A DNA stretch of 64,000 bases from Cenococcum geophilum 1.58. Lineage: Eukaryota; Ascomycota; Dothideomycetes; Gloniales; Gloniaceae. The stretch lies in assembly GCA_001692895.1 (NCBI GenBank), contig KV748184.1:3367693-3431692 (forward strand), in the 5' to 3' direction. This document shows positions 43,207 through 55,969 of the stretch, piece after piece; positions within the stretch are counted from its first letter, which is position 1; every line of letters starts with the position of its first letter. The position numbers and the translations under genes were made by a program. The notes beneath the pieces are model-generated. The model made no database searches and was not told the DNA's origin. It saw only the letters and a program-made list of their open reading frames with translations.

Positions 43207-46200
43207 TGGTTTAAAATAGAGCTTATATAAATTGCGGAAAATAAGGTTACTTTGCGAGAGATTATAAAGATAGTTAGAGATACTATATAATAAAGGAAAC
43301 TAGACTAATAGTAAAAGATATATACGTATAAAAAGATAATAGTGTACTATAAGAAATAAAAGAGTGTTTAATTAGAAGTTTTGCGTTTTATTATAATAAC
43401 GCATACTAAATTTATAAAGACGCTAAGTACGGCATAAGCTATTAGCTATAGAAGCTAAAATCCTTAGAGTGCAGGGGAACTAATAAACCAGTTCGCAGAT
43501 TGGATATTAAGGACGATAAATTTAATATAGGCGAAATATTCCGTAACAATAAGGCGATAAAGGTAGCTTACTAGGAGTATATAAACCTTAAAGATGTTAT
43601 ATAAGAGGTAGAGGATAATTCCACTATAGAATAGGGAATATTAGTAGGGATTAAAACCCTACTAGATATAATATCTATCGCTTTACGAGACGTAAGAGAA
43701 GTAGGATAGTAAGCCACTTCGGTATTTAATAAAGGCAAAAAGCTAAAGGCTTAAGATTCTTAAGACAAGATAAAAGACGACTAAAACTCTTAAGATAAGA
43801 TAAGGTAAGCTTAAGGACCTATAATGGACAGAAACCGATGGAGCAGAGCAGCAGCTTAGTTCTAAGATATACGAATAAGCTTAAGACAGAGTTTCCCATA
43901 GGCATAAGACTCTTAAGACAAGATAAGTAAAATTTAAGACTCTTAAGACGAGATAAGAATACCTAAGTCTAGTTGGACTAAGGTAGGAGCTAAGCTAAAA
44001 GTAAGCTTAGGATTAAAGAATCTAAGGGACTAGAAATTTGGAGTACGAATAAGAACACCTATAAGTAAGAGGTAAGAGGCTTCTTTATAAATTAGAGAAT
44101 CTGTAGTATAAACAGCAGTTAGACTAGGAGACGAATATATAAACTTAGAGGACTTACTAGGGGAACGCAGTGTTCGGCCTAAAGATTAAAAAGTTAATAC
44201 TAGAATTAAGAAGTAAGACGACTTTAAGGATCTACTTGTAAGACGCGAAGAGAAAGAAACTATAGAGGAATTTAGAGCAAGAATTACCTTATGGTAAGAT
44301 CGGAAACTAGATAAAAGATCTAGCATACTAGGTTATATAAGGGATAGAGCACCTATATAAAAGATCACTAATAGGCCTAGGATAGGCATACTAAGAGCTA
44401 AGTAGCTTACTAAACTGGAACAAGAAGAGGATCTAGGGATTTTAACTAGGTTTGAAGAACGATATATAAAAGGCTGTCACAATATAGTAATAAGAAGATA
44501 CTTCCTTATGGACGAACCGTATATACTCTAGCAGCTATACTAAAAGTGGTATAGGCAACGACATAATAATAAGTGGGAAGATTTCTATATATAGTTAGAT
44601 AAGAAAGTTATCTAGGACCACCTAATTATAGAAAAGGCTATAAGTTATATTAAAGGAGCCTTAATTATAATATTAAAAGATCTAAAGGAGCGATTAGAGG
44701 ACTAGAGAAGTAAGAAGTAAATTATAGTACCTGCGAATAAAGTCGCAACGCTTAGATTAACATAAAAAAGGTTTAAACTTAAGGATAAAGACGAGCTAAG
44801 AGTTAACCTAAGATACTAAGTATATTATATATTGGCATAGATTGCGTATATAGATAATGCGTGTAATATATATAGAGCACTAAAGAATAAATATCGGAAA
44901 TACCTAGTAAGGATATATTGGTTATTAGATAAGGCAAAATATAGGAATGCTAGGTATATACATAGTTGGCACCTAGTAGAAGTATAAGCCTAAGGGGATT
45001 TAATACTTTAGCCTAGGAGATTCCTTACGGAAGAATGCCTAGACGGATAATAGTAGTGGAAATGCTTAAAGAATATGTGTCTATAGTATATAGAAGACAA
45101 AAAGCGAACTAAGTATTAGCTAAAAGTAAACTAAGTATAAATAGGATTAAGCAGCTAATAGTTAGGAAAAGTAGAGGCCTATAGAACTAGAGGGAGCTAA
45201 TAGTAAAGCCTTAGACCCTTAAAGGAATTTAAGGATAATACCTAAATTTAAGAGTTAAATGGCAGGATTAATAGTTTAAAGTATTAATAGATAGTAGAGT
45301 AATAAGGAACCATATTTTACTAGTAGCAGTTAAAAGAATGGGGTTACTATATAGGAAAAAGGAGCACCTTTACCTATTAGTAATAATTTTAGAAGATCCA
45401 ATAGCCTACGGAGGAAGTATTATTAATCTTAAAATAGAACCTATTTAGTTAACCATTAAAGGAAGATAAATTAAAATGTCTTTTAATATATTACTATTAG
45501 GGAATAATAAGGCAGTATTAGGAATGCCTTAGTTACAGAAATATAATCTAAAGATTAATTGGATTATAGGTTAGGTCGATATTAGAAATACTTAACGCCA
45601 TAAAATGCAATAATAGGCTAGGTTAGTATAGTACTAAGTTAGAGCAATATATAAAGAGACTAAGCGAGGCTTAAGTTATATACTAAAAAGATACTATAAG
45701 TATAGTAAGAAACTATAGTTACTAGAAAGTAAGAAGCTGTTAAAGTATATAGTATAAGACTATAAAATAGAATTAGAACCAGGAATAAGTCTAAGGTTCT
45801 TTCCAATCTATAAGCTTACTAAAAAAGAAGGTAGAGCATTAAAAGAGTTTATCTAGGAAAACCTATAAAAGGGATATATTAAACCATCGCAGTTATTAGC
45901 GGGATATCCAGTACTGTTTATACTAAAGAAGAATAGTAAACTAAGGCTGTATATTAACTATAGATAGTTAAATAGTATTACTAGAAAGGATAGGTATCCT
46001 TTACTCTTAATTAGTAAAATCTAAGACAGGATAGGTAATGTGTAAATCTTTATGAAGATAGATCTAAGATAGGCATACTATTAGATCCGGATTAAGGAAG
46101 GCGATAAATAGAAGGCAGCCTTTAGGTTAAAGGAGGGACTATATAAACTATTAGTTATATAATTTGGGCTTATAAACGCATTAGTAATATTCTAGAAGCG

Positions 46201-48600
46201 TATTAATAATATATTAGAAGAGCACTTAGATAAATTTATTATAGTATATTTTAACGATATTATTATCTACTTAATAACTAAGAAAGAATATAGAGAANAN
46301 GTTAAATGGGTCTTAAAGAGACTATAAGAAGAACAGATGCTAGTAGNAATTAAGAAATACGAGTTCTTNACTAGGAAGACNAATTTCGTTAGATTTATTA
46401 TTAAACTAGGCCAACTTAGTATAGATCTAAAGAAGATTAAGGCTATAGTAAATTAGTAAGAACTAGAGAACGTTATATAGTTAAGATTGTTCTTAGGGTT
46501 TTGTAATTACTATAGAAGGTTTATAGCGTAATGGTTAAAGAATATTAAACCATTTACGCGGTTAATAAAGAAAGAAGAACTATAGGTATAGGGAGAAGAA
46601 CAGCGGAAATTATTTAAAGAAGTTAAAAGGTTGTTTACCTAGGAGCTAGTTCTTAAAATCTATTAACTAGGATTAAAAATGGTTATAGAAACGGATGTAT
46701 TAGACTTTATACTAGGGGCGTACTTTATATAAAAATATTAAGATAGATGGCACCTAGTAGTATACTATAGTCGGAAGATAATATTACTAGAGTTAAACTA
46801 TAACATCTATAATAAGGAGTTATTAGGTATAGTTATAGCACTAAAGGAATAGAGAGCATTCTTATAAGGTATAGAGAAACCATTTATAGTTAAGACGGAT
46901 TATAAAAACCTAACGGGATTCCTAATAATAAAGGAACTTAACTAAAGATAGGTTAAATGGGCAGAGATGCTTATAGAATATTATTTTAAGATTTAGTATA
47001 TTAAGGGTACAGATAATATATAAGTAGACGCTCTAAGTAGAAAGGCTAAACTATAAAATAACAAGAAGCTATTAGGGGCTTTACTGTAAAAAGATATAGA
47101 TAGATTAATTAAATATAATTATCTAAAGATTATAGTAACTTAAGAGAAACCAGATAAGGTTTATGAGTTACTAGAAAGCTTTTAGGTATAAAGAATTCTA
47201 GAGGTATAGCTAGAAGATCTATAGATAGATATATATAAAAATTAAGAAGTAAAGTATATCCTAAAAAGCATAGCGGAGCAATTTATGGAAGATTTCTATA
47301 AAGGGTTAACTTAAGGACATAATAGAGCCATGGGCTTAGTATTAAGACTCTAGAAGGAGTATATTATTAATAGAATCTAGGGCTTAGTGTAAAAAGTTAT
47401 AAAAGAATATCTAAATTGTTAAAGGAATAAACTAATAAGGCATAAGCTATATAGAGGGCTATAACCTATTAAAATACCAAAGAGACTATAGGAGGTCATA
47501 TTATAGGACTTTATTATTAAGTTACTAAAGTTAAAAGATCCTATTACTAAATAAGATTATAACGCGATCTTAGTAATAGTGGATAAGCTTATAAAGTGGG
47601 GATACTTTATAGCATATATAGAAGAGATCTTAGTAGAAGATGTCGCTAGAATTTATATTAAAGAAGTATTTATAAGATATAAAGCACTAAGTAAGATTAT
47701 ATTGGATAGGGATTTAAGATTTATAGCAGTATTTTAGAAGGTATTCTTAGTAGAATAAGAAGTTAGAGCAGTAACTTCTATCGCATATTATCCGCAGACA
47801 GACGGTTAAATAGAAAGACTAAATTAGACACTAAAGCAGTATTTAAGGCATTATATTAATTACGCATAGAATAATTAGGTATCGCTATTACTAATTATAT
47901 AGTTTATATATAATATAACACCTTAAGAAGGAATAGGCATATTACTATTTAAGGTAAATTATAGATATAAGCTAAGGATATCGTTATTACTATAATAAGT
48001 AAAGAAAACAAGTAGTATAGCTAAAGAAAGAATAAAGACGTTAATAAATCTTTATATAGACCTTATAGAATTAGTAAAGAAAGTATAAAAGAAAATAAAA
48101 AAGTACTATAATGCTAAGAGATCTAAGGGACTAGATCTTAAGGAGGGAGATAAAGTATGCTACTATATAAAAATTTTAAGAGTTAATAACTAAGTAAGAA
48201 GTTAGACTATGTTAGACTAGGACCTTTTAAAATTATATAGAGGATTTTACTGGTTACGTTTAAGTTAAACCTACTAGCCAAAATAAAAATTTACCCTATA
48301 TAGTATATTGTAATACTAGAGCTAGCATATAGAAATATTAAGCTACCAGCTTATAAAGTAGACACGTATAGAGGATAAGAAGAAGACAAATAGCAAGTTT
48401 TAAAGATTATTAGCTATAAGGATATTAACGACGAAACATGGTATAAGGTTAAGTAGATAGGCTATATTAAAACTACCTAGAAACTATTAGAAAATTTAAA
48501 GAATGCTATAGGAAAGGTATAGGAGTATCAGAAGAGATTAGGTTAGGCAGTATTAATAAAGAAGAATTGCTAAAAAATAAGTTACCTAAGGGGGACTTAA
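43207..48600 (+). pseudogene. gag-pol: A3 Gag-Pol segment 2: zinc knuckle to chromodomain
   Basis: Resumes after X at the zinc knuckle (AYINCGK-GYFARDYKDS, about 43220-43265). Then: linker, protease-like VLIDSRVIRNHILL (about 45285), RT (KLRLYINYR-LNSITRKDRY about 45940; IVYFNDIIIY about 46240, canonical YLDD), RNase H, and integrase from about 47490 (DFIIKLLKLKDPIT, IVDKLIKWGYFIAYIEEILV, LDRDLRFIAVF, YYPQTDG-IERLN), in which both Asp and the Glu of the D,D-35-E triad are readable. The C-terminal chromodomain is near 48390-48520 (ISYKDINDETWYKVK-IGYIK). The stop is TAA 48598-48600. Ambiguous bases occur at 46298-46381. Confidence 0.87.
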
Positions 48601-49143
48601 GAAGAGTAGTTGCTAAACTATTTAGATCTATTTCCTTCTTAGCCAGAAGAGAATCCATTTTTTTATTACTAAGTTCCTATAAACCCTATTCTATAAGTTT
48701 CTACTCCTTAAAACGGACCTTTTTATAAACCTTCTTAAGACGGATTAACCGAGCGGAAGCCGTAAGACAAGACTTAAGAGCCCGTTGCTAAGTATTAGCT
48801 GCCTCTTACTTAGCATTATAAGAATGGCGTAGTTCCGCTAGAGTAATAGATAGTTTATTATCTAGCCGCGTAGCAGTAGATTAAATATAAAACCCTAAAA
48901 TAAATTAATTAGGGAACTAGATGACTATTAAGAGTAATAGGTCGCGTATATTTAGTATTAGAGATAGAGCGAATATTATAGGACGAATAAACATTTGCTT
49001 TAGTGCACTTTAAGTAAGAGGACGGTTATCGCAAAGATGGACTTGCTAACGTAATATAAACCAACCCCTTTTTTAAATAACGAGAATATAGAGACGGTAT
49101 AATCTTACTAAGAGATAATATTATAGCAACGGTATAAGACCGA
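48506..49143 (-). pseudogene. A3 antisense ORF: Cys-rich plus coiled-coil protein
   Basis: Same position as in A2, opposite to A3 pol and overlapping its last ~95 bp. On minus the Cys part reads RSYTVAIILSLSKIIPSLYS, RYLKKGLVYITLASPS, then YLKCTKANVYSSYNIRSISN. The coil part (about 48880 to 48506) reads LDNKLSITLAELRHSYNAK, ASARLIRLKKVYKKVRFKE and DLNSLATTLLKSPLGNL. Compared with A2 the first half of the coil differs while RLKKVYKKV, EIDLNSLAT and SPLG are kept, which suggests sub-family divergence under coding constraint before RIP. Confidence 0.55.
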
Positions 49144-49286
49144 CGAGCTATAGATAAGGAAGAAATTGCTTTAGGTATAATAAGTAACGATATTAACTAA
49201 ATTAATTAAATAGATATTACACCTCTAGTAAACGACTTAGAGATATTTAGAATCTTTAAGGACGAAGATAGAAAGGAGGGAGATAG

Positions 49287-49710
49287 TGTTATAAACGCTT
49301 TAAGTATAATATTATAACTACTTAGGGAAGAGTTAGAAGAAGCTAGTTAGTTAATATAGGTACGGTCTAAGATAGAGCCAGTAGAGCTATGTAACGAGGA
49401 ATAGTAACTAAGGTCACGTAAGGTAATCTATATAATCTATAGGATCTATATAATCTGTGATAGAGTAGATAGAGTATACGTATATTACGTACAAGAAGGA
49501 TTTTATAGGAGTACGGTTGTGTATTTAAGGACCCTTAGTCCCTACCTAGATAGTTCCTTCCTTATAGTAATTCTTAGAATATAATTAGAGTTAATCTATT
49601 AGGCAACCACTCCACCAGTTATTATTACGTTGTTAACTTTAACTTACATTACCTATATACCTAGCCCAATAACGAGCCTATTGTAGTTCCTGCTATAAGG
49701 TTCCGTTATA
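49287..49710 (+). repeat. A3 3' LTR
   Basis: 424 bp, TGTTATAAACGC...CCGTTATA, then AATAG. The polypurine tract is immediately left. Confidence 0.9.
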
Positions 49711-49715
49711 AATAG

Positions 49716-51015
49716 TGTATTAGGGGAACGCCTTAATGAGTTTATTATGGCATACCTTAATAATATTATTATCTACTTAATAACTAAGGAAGAGCACGGA
49801 GAATACGTTAAATAGGTTTTAAGAAGACTATAAGAAGAATAGATGCTAGTAGCAATTGAGAAATGTAAGTTCTTTATAAGGAAGACCGATTTTGTTAGAT
49901 TTATTATTAAACTAAGTTATATTAATATAGACCTAAAGAAGATTAAAGCTATAGTAAGTTGGCAAGAACTAGAGAATATAACGTAGTTAAGGTTATTTTT
50001 AGGGTTTTGTAACTATTACAGAAGGTTTATAGTATAATAGTTAAAGAATATTAAACCATTTACTAGGCTTATAAAGAAAGAGAAACTATAGGTATAGGGA
50101 GATAAATAGAGGAAGCTGTTTAAGGAACTTAAGGAGTTGTTACCTAGGAGCTAATCCTTAAAATCTACTAACTAGGACTAGACACGGTTATAGAAACGGA
50201 TATATTAGACTATATATTAGGAGTATGCTTGCTATAAAAGTATAAGGACGTATAGTACCTAGTATTATATTATAGCAGAAAAATAACACTACTAGAGTTA
50301 AACTATAACGTTTATAATAAGGAGTTATTAGGTATAGTTACAGTACTTAAAGAATAGAGAGCATTCTTATAAGGCGCAGAAAAACTATTTATAGTTAAGA
50401 TGGATTATAAGAACCTAATAGGGTTCCTAATAATAAAAGAACTTAATTATAGATAAGTTAAATAGGCAGAGATGCTTATAGAATACCATTTTAAGATTTA
50501 ATATACTAAAGGAACTAAAAACATAAGAGTAGACGCACTTAGTAGAAAAGCTAAATTATAGAATAATAAGAAACTATTAGGAGTAATACTACGCAGAGAT
50601 AAGGATGGATGGATTAGATATAATTACCCTAAACTAATAGCAACTTAAAAGAATAATAAACTAGAAAGAGTCTATAAGACATTAAAAAGCTTTTAGGTAT
50701 AAAGAATTTTAGAAGTATAACTAAAGGATCTATAGATAGATATATACGAAAATTAAGAAGTAAAGTATATCCTAAAAAGTATAGTAGAGTATTTTGTAGA
50801 AGATTTCTATAAGGGAATAACTTAAGGATATAATAGAGTAACAGGCTTAGTGTTAAGACTTTAGAAAGAATATATTATTAATAGAATCTAAAATATCGCA
50901 AGAAAAGTAATAAAAGAGTATTTAGATTGCTAAAGAAATAAACTAATAAGGTATAAGCTATATAGAGGGCTATAAACCTATTAAAATACTAGAGAGACTA
51001 TGGGAGGTTATATTA
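49716..51015 (+). pseudogene. gag-pol: A1 Gag-Pol segment 4: RT palm to integrase N-terminus
   Basis: Resumes at SVLGERLNEFIMAYLNNIII (YLDD box as YLNN), then FVRFIIKLSYINIDLKKIKA, LFLGFCNYYRRFIV and RNase H text (LELNYNVYNKELLGIVTVLK, ADALSRKAKL-like at 50530). The pre-integrase zinc region follows (about 50800-50960), to EVIL where L1 is inserted. Stops are TAA/TAG. Confidence 0.8.
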
Positions 51016-54000
51016 ATAATAATTTATTACTTAACGTCCGATTCGGATCCCTATTGGGCCTACGCGGACTACTCCTTATATACATATAGGGAGAAAACTC
51101 TATTTAAGAAAACCCCGTAATCCATCTCCCCGCCTTTTAGGACTCGCCTATAGGGCGCCTATAAGGCGCCTGCGAGTTACCTATAGTGCTCTTACTACCT
51201 TACTTTTTAACCTTCTTAGGAACCACTACTGCCGTAATAAGCCTATAGACGCGCTAGTATCGCAAACTTTACTCTACTGCTATAGAGTTATTAGGGGGCA
51301 CCTATTGCTTGCCCCCTTACCTTCTATTACTATTTCCTTTATAACCCGGAACTGGTTTAGTACATTTTAGCTAATAAGCTACTGGGTAACCGCCTTAAGG
51401 CCTTTTTATATTAAGAGTAGTGTCTTATAGTTCTCTATGCCAGCTACTAAGAGCATTACTTCTTAATTGGTACGTAAGGGGCATAGCAGTATTACGTGCT
51501 TTGGTGTCTGTCTTAGCTAGCCACATTCGCATCTTAGGCTACCTACTAGGATACCTACCTAGTAGAGCTAGTCTTTTAGTCCTATTACTCCTGTTCTTAA
51601 GAGTGTTACTATTATATTTTCTGCCTTTATTAGGCCTTCTTAGAGCCCTAGAGTATTTACCCCCCATAGCGTTAACCATGCTACGGCTTAGGTTCTTCTT
51701 GCCTTAGTTAACCTCTATACCTTTAACTCCTATATACCTCTCTAGCGTTAGTCTAGCCAGTATTATATTGCGGTAGTTAGTTTCCCGGCATTCTTTTATA
51801 CTTTACTTTAGCTCTTTTCTCTCTCTTACTATTATCCTTGCTGGCCTCTTACGCGTTTCCCTTTCTCCTCTATATAGGCCTAGGCCCTAAAGCAGCACTA
51901 TTCTTCTTCTACTTTCTTTACCTATTTCTCCAATATATCTTCCCTACTTTAGGGTTATTAGTTTATTCTCCTATAAGGCGCCCTAGGGTCCCTCTATAGT
52001 TTATTTAGGCGTGTCTTAATATACTTTATAATATTAGAGTTACGTTCCTTTTACGCCCTTTATATTGCAGCGGCTTTAATATATAGTTGTAGGGGGGGAA
52101 TATTAGCTTCCTTCTTAAGCAGTGCTGTGGCCGTTCGCTTATATCCGCCTGTTATACTTTAGAGGCAGGCTATTTAGACCTTTTGGAGTAGTTTAAGGAG
52201 CGATTTAGGGGGGCCTTTCTTAGATTCTCTAATGGCCCAAATACTGGACCCATACGTTATGGTTGGCCGGACAACTGCTATATATAGTAGGCGTGACCTC
52301 TAAAAGCATAGGCCCTATATAGAATTAACAATCCTAAATAATGCGATATACTGTACTTGGCCCTTATGGGCTACTTAGGCCGCATATACGCTCCACCAGA
52401 GCTTACTATCTACCTATACTCCTAATACTCTTAGGCCCTAAACTGGCTAACCCCTAAAGCCTTAGATGCGAATTATATGCTAAAGATCTATAGATTAGTT
52501 GCGTTTTCTTATAAAATGGATTAGCTGGTACTTTTTTGGTGAGAATTAAACTCTATATCGTCTTGCCTATTCTATATAGGTATTATAAGCTTTCTCTAGC
52601 GTTCTGCAATTCTCTACGGCTATTAGCCTATATATGATTAGGTTTATATTATTAACGAAGCCTATCCCCTAGGTCGCCCCTTCCTTAAAGAAGTTAAGTA
52701 GGTTGCTTATAAAGAAAAGAAAAAGTATAGGCGAGAGGGGTAATCCTTATGGTATTCCTATTGTAACTATAATAGGGGGGCTTTGGTATCCGCTAAAGAC
52801 CAGCAATATTTCATTTTGGCCTATAAACCCTTAAACAAATTATATAATCCATTCTAGGAAGCCTTTTGCTCTAAGGATGTATAGGAGACGCTTATAGGGT
52901 ACGTTGTCGTAGGCGCCACTAATATTTAGGCTAAGCATTAATACTATAAAGTCCCTTCGCATTACCCATGCTAATTTAATGGTGGTAGCGAGTAGCGTAA
53001 GTACTAATAGTGTTAAGCGGTTCTTTCTTGCCCCTATTTAGCTTTATAGTAGTAGGGCGTATTTCTCTACCATATCTGCTATACGGTCCGCTATTACCCT
53101 TTCTAAGATCTTGCTAAGGGTATTCTCTAAGGTAATAGGGCGGTAGCTCCCTAGAAATAAGTAGTNTNCTTTACCTTCTTTANNTANGATAAANNTTGTT
53201 ATAGCTCTTCTAAGTCTTAGGTAGTAGCCTATTATAAAGTATACTCTAGCTATATCCGCAAGCTAAGGTGCTATTAGTGGTCCGCAGGTCTTTAGGGCTT
53301 TATTTAGGATCCTATCTGGTTCTAGTACTGTATTATTTAAAAGGCGGCTAATAGTTCTGGCCATTTCTTTGGTTATTATATCACTGTTAATCCTTAGGCG
53401 AGTCACCGGTGCTTTACCCGTAATATTGCTAAGGTCTGCTAAAGCTAGTTAGGGGGAAAATCTTTCTATAAGGATTTTTGCCTTCTTATTATTGTTGCTT
53501 ATAGCTAGTGATTCACCTAGTCTTTATAGGGGCGGAAGGTATAGGTCTTCTACTAGGCGTCCTACCTTTCTTTTTGCCCATTTTGCTATCCTCTAAAGAC
53601 CTTTATTATAGGGGAGGCTTAGGTTAGTAGTATGCTTATTTATAAACCGTCTCCAGCTATTCCTTACTTCTTTTTCTAGGGTATTCTTTAGCTGGTTTCT
53701 TATATCTTTATAATGTCTCTTATTTTTAGGATCGTGGCTACTTATATATTTTCTTCTTGCTTATTATTAGCTAGCAATAAGAACCGCGCATTATATGGAC
53801 TATGCGTGTCGCGCGTAGGGGCCCGCTTTTAAGACTGGGTAGTGCTCTTCTAACCCATTTTTAATTGCTGCCTGGATCCTTTCTAGTCTTTAGTCGATTT
53901 CCTTAGGGGTAGCTACTAAGCCTCGCTTATTTGGTATCGGGTGGATTTCTTCTAGGTCTTAAAGTTGTTGTTTAACTGTGTTAAGGAAGCTGTCTATCTT

Positions 54001-54190
54001 AAGCTTTCTTATTGCGTATCTTTTGCTATTTGATTGTGCCTTAATATCTAGATCTAGCTGTATTTAGATAGGGATATAGTCTAAAGCGAGTGCCTATTCT
54101 TCTTTGGGGTTGCACCTTTCAAGTCTCTAGTATAGGCCTTCGTCTATAAATATAAGGTTAATTATGCTTCTGGCGGTGCCTCGTTGCTAA
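51016..54190 (-). mobile_element. L1: 5'-truncated Tad/I-like LINE
   Basis: 3,175 bp on the minus strand with the 3' end at left, a TAA/ATT-rich tail (51016-51035), and a 12-bp target duplication GAGGTTATATTA (51004-51015, 54191-54202). It begins inside the endonuclease domain, so it is a typical 5' truncation from target-primed reverse transcription. The 3' UTR (about 51016-51600) contains GC-rich repeats of the GGCGCCT type and matches L2 at the right end of the window. Removing it restores the A1 integrase reading. Confidence 0.9.
51700..54188 (-). pseudogene. L1 ORF2: endonuclease end, RT and C-terminal region
   Basis: On minus: the end of an AP-like endonuclease (GTARSIINLIFIDEGLYQR, canonical TIDL), a long linker, then RT motifs YRPITLENTLSKILERVIAD, MLSLNISGAYDNVPYKRLLY, TIGIP-GLPLSPILFLFFIS (canonical GIPQGSPLSP) and GFVNNINLIIY near 52650 (canonical FVDD; both Asp now Asn, consistent with RIP). 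The C-terminal part near 52150-52300 (MGPVFGPLE...) matches the region after RT in fungal Tad/CgT1-like LINEs. It would reverse transcribe its own RNA at a nick; it is inactive here. Ambiguous bases lie at 53166-53195. Confidence 0.85.
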
Positions 54191-54202
54191 GAGGTTATAT
54201 TA

Positions 54203-55304
54203 TAGGACTTTATTATTAAGTTATTAAAGTTAAAAGACCCTATTACCGGATAAGAATACGACGTAATTTTAGTAATAGTAGATAAGTTAACTAAATAGGG
54301 CTACTTTATAGCATATATAGAAGAAATCTTAGCGGAAGATATCGCTAGAATCTATATTAAAGAAGTATTTGCAAGATATAGAGTACTAAGTAAAATTATA
54401 TTAGATAGAGATCTAAGATTTATAGCAGTATTCTAGGAGGTATTCTTAGCAGAGTAAGGAGTTAGAGTAGTAACTTTTACCGTATATTACCCGCAGACAG
54501 ACGGTTAAATAAAAAGGTTAAATTAGACGCTAGAATAGTATTTAAGATATTATATTAATTACGTATAGAATAATTAGGTATTACTATTACCAGTTATATA
54601 GTTTATATATAATATAACACTATAGGAAGGAATAGGCACATTACTATTTAAGGCAAATTACAGATATAAGCTAAAAACATCGTTATTACTATAGTAAGTA
54701 AAGAAGACAAGTAGTATAGCCAAAGAAAGGATAAAAACGTTAACAAATCCTTATATAAACCTTATAGAATTAGCAAAGAAGGTATAAAAAAGGATAAAAA
54801 AAAAAGTACTATAATACTAAGAGATCTAAGGGACTAGATCTTAAGGAGGGAGATAAAGTATAGCTACTATATAAAATTTTTAAGAGTTAATAACTAAGTA
54901 AGAAGTTAAACTATGTTAGACTAGGACCTTTTAAAATTATTTAGAGGATTTTACTAGTTATGTTTAAGTTAAACCTATTAACTAAGATAAAAATCTACCC
55001 TATATAGTATATTATAATGCTAGAGCTAGTATATAGGAATATTAAGCTACTGGTTTACAAAGCAGATATATATAGAGGATAAGAGGAAGATAAATGGCAA
55101 GTTTTAAAGATCGTTAATTATAAGGACATTAATAATAAAATATAGTATAAGGTTAAGTAGATAGGCTATAATAAAACTACCTAGGAGCTACTATAGAATC
55201 TAAAAAACGCTATAAGAAAGGTATAGGAGTATTAGAAGAGATTAGGTTAGGTAGTATTAATAAAAAAGAATTACTAAAAAATAAGTTACCTAAGGGGGAC
55301 CTAA
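54203..55304 (+). pseudogene. gag-pol: A1 Gag-Pol segment 5: integrase core and chromodomain
   Basis: Resumes at DFIIKLLKLKDPITG after L1. Integrase core with IVDKLTK-GYFIAYIEEILA, ILDRDLRFIAVF and YYPQTDGQIKRLN (catalytic Glu now Lys). Then a linker with an A-run near 54795, and the chromodomain near 55100-55220. Stop 55302-55304. The five A1 segments sum to 6,286 bases, not a multiple of three, so at least one indel has accumulated. Confidence 0.8.
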
Positions 55305-55840
55305 GAAGAGCAGTTACCGAACTACTTAAATCTATTTCTTTCTCTATTAGAAGAGAATCTGTTCTTTTATCGCTAAGTTCTTATAAACCTTATTTTATAA
55401 GTTTTTACTCCTTAAAACGGACCTTTTTACGAACCTTTTTAAAACGAAGTAATTAAGTAGACGCCGCGATATAAGTATTTAGGGCTTTCTGTTCCGTATT
55501 ATAAGAACATTTTAACTTAGTAAGAGCTTAAGACAGTTTACTATTAAGCCGCGTAGTAGTAGATTAAATATAAAACCCTAAAATAAATTAACTAGGGAAC
55601 TAGACGACTATTAAGAGTAATAGGTTATATATACTTAGTATTAGAGATAGAGAGAATATTACAAAATAAATAAATATTTGCTTTAGTGCACTCTAAGTAA
55701 AAAAACAGTTATTAGAAGGATAGACTTGCTAATATAATATAAACTAACCCCTTTTTCGCATAATAAGAATATAGAGATGGTATAATCTTACTAAGAGATA
55801 ATATCGCAGCAATAGTACGAGCATAACGTTGCGCTTACGA
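55210..55840 (-). pseudogene. A1 antisense ORF: Cys-rich plus coiled-coil protein
   Basis: Third copy of the antisense frame. The coil part on minus reads LNSKLS-ALTKLKCSYNTEQ, KALNTYIAAST-LLRFKKVRK, KVRFKE-KLIK-GL-ELSDKR and SSVTALLRSPL, collinear with A2 residue by residue apart from RIP-type replacements (for example C to Y, E to K, R to stop). The Cys part upstream (about 55600-55840) is more damaged. Confidence 0.55.
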
Positions 55841-55969
55841 AGAAGAAGAAGCTTTAGGTATAATAAGTAATAATATTAACTAAATTAATTAGATAGATAT
55901 TATACCTCTAATAAACAACTTAGAGATATTAAGCGCCTTTAAGGACAAAGATAAAAAGAAGGGAGATAG

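Larger units (their letters stand above)
33958..49710 (+). mobile_element. A3: full-length A-family chromovirus, host of X
   Basis: Plus-strand copy flanked by AATAG (33953-33957 and 49711-49715), with two 424-bp LTRs (33958-34381 and 49287-49710). After removing X and one GTTAA, its Gag-Pol is a single uninterrupted-length frame. It lies in the RT gene of A1. Order: LTR, primer-binding CAATTACTACCTAGTTATAG, Gag-Pol, antisense frame, polypurine tract GAAAGGAGGGAGATAG, LTR. Confidence 0.92.

Noticed and set aside
51420..51707. 95-codon Leu-rich plus-strand ORF resembling a membrane protein
   Set aside because: It lies antisense to the C-terminal/3' region of LINE L1; the Leu/Tyr richness comes from complementing an AT-rich coding strand. 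No start signal or independent support.
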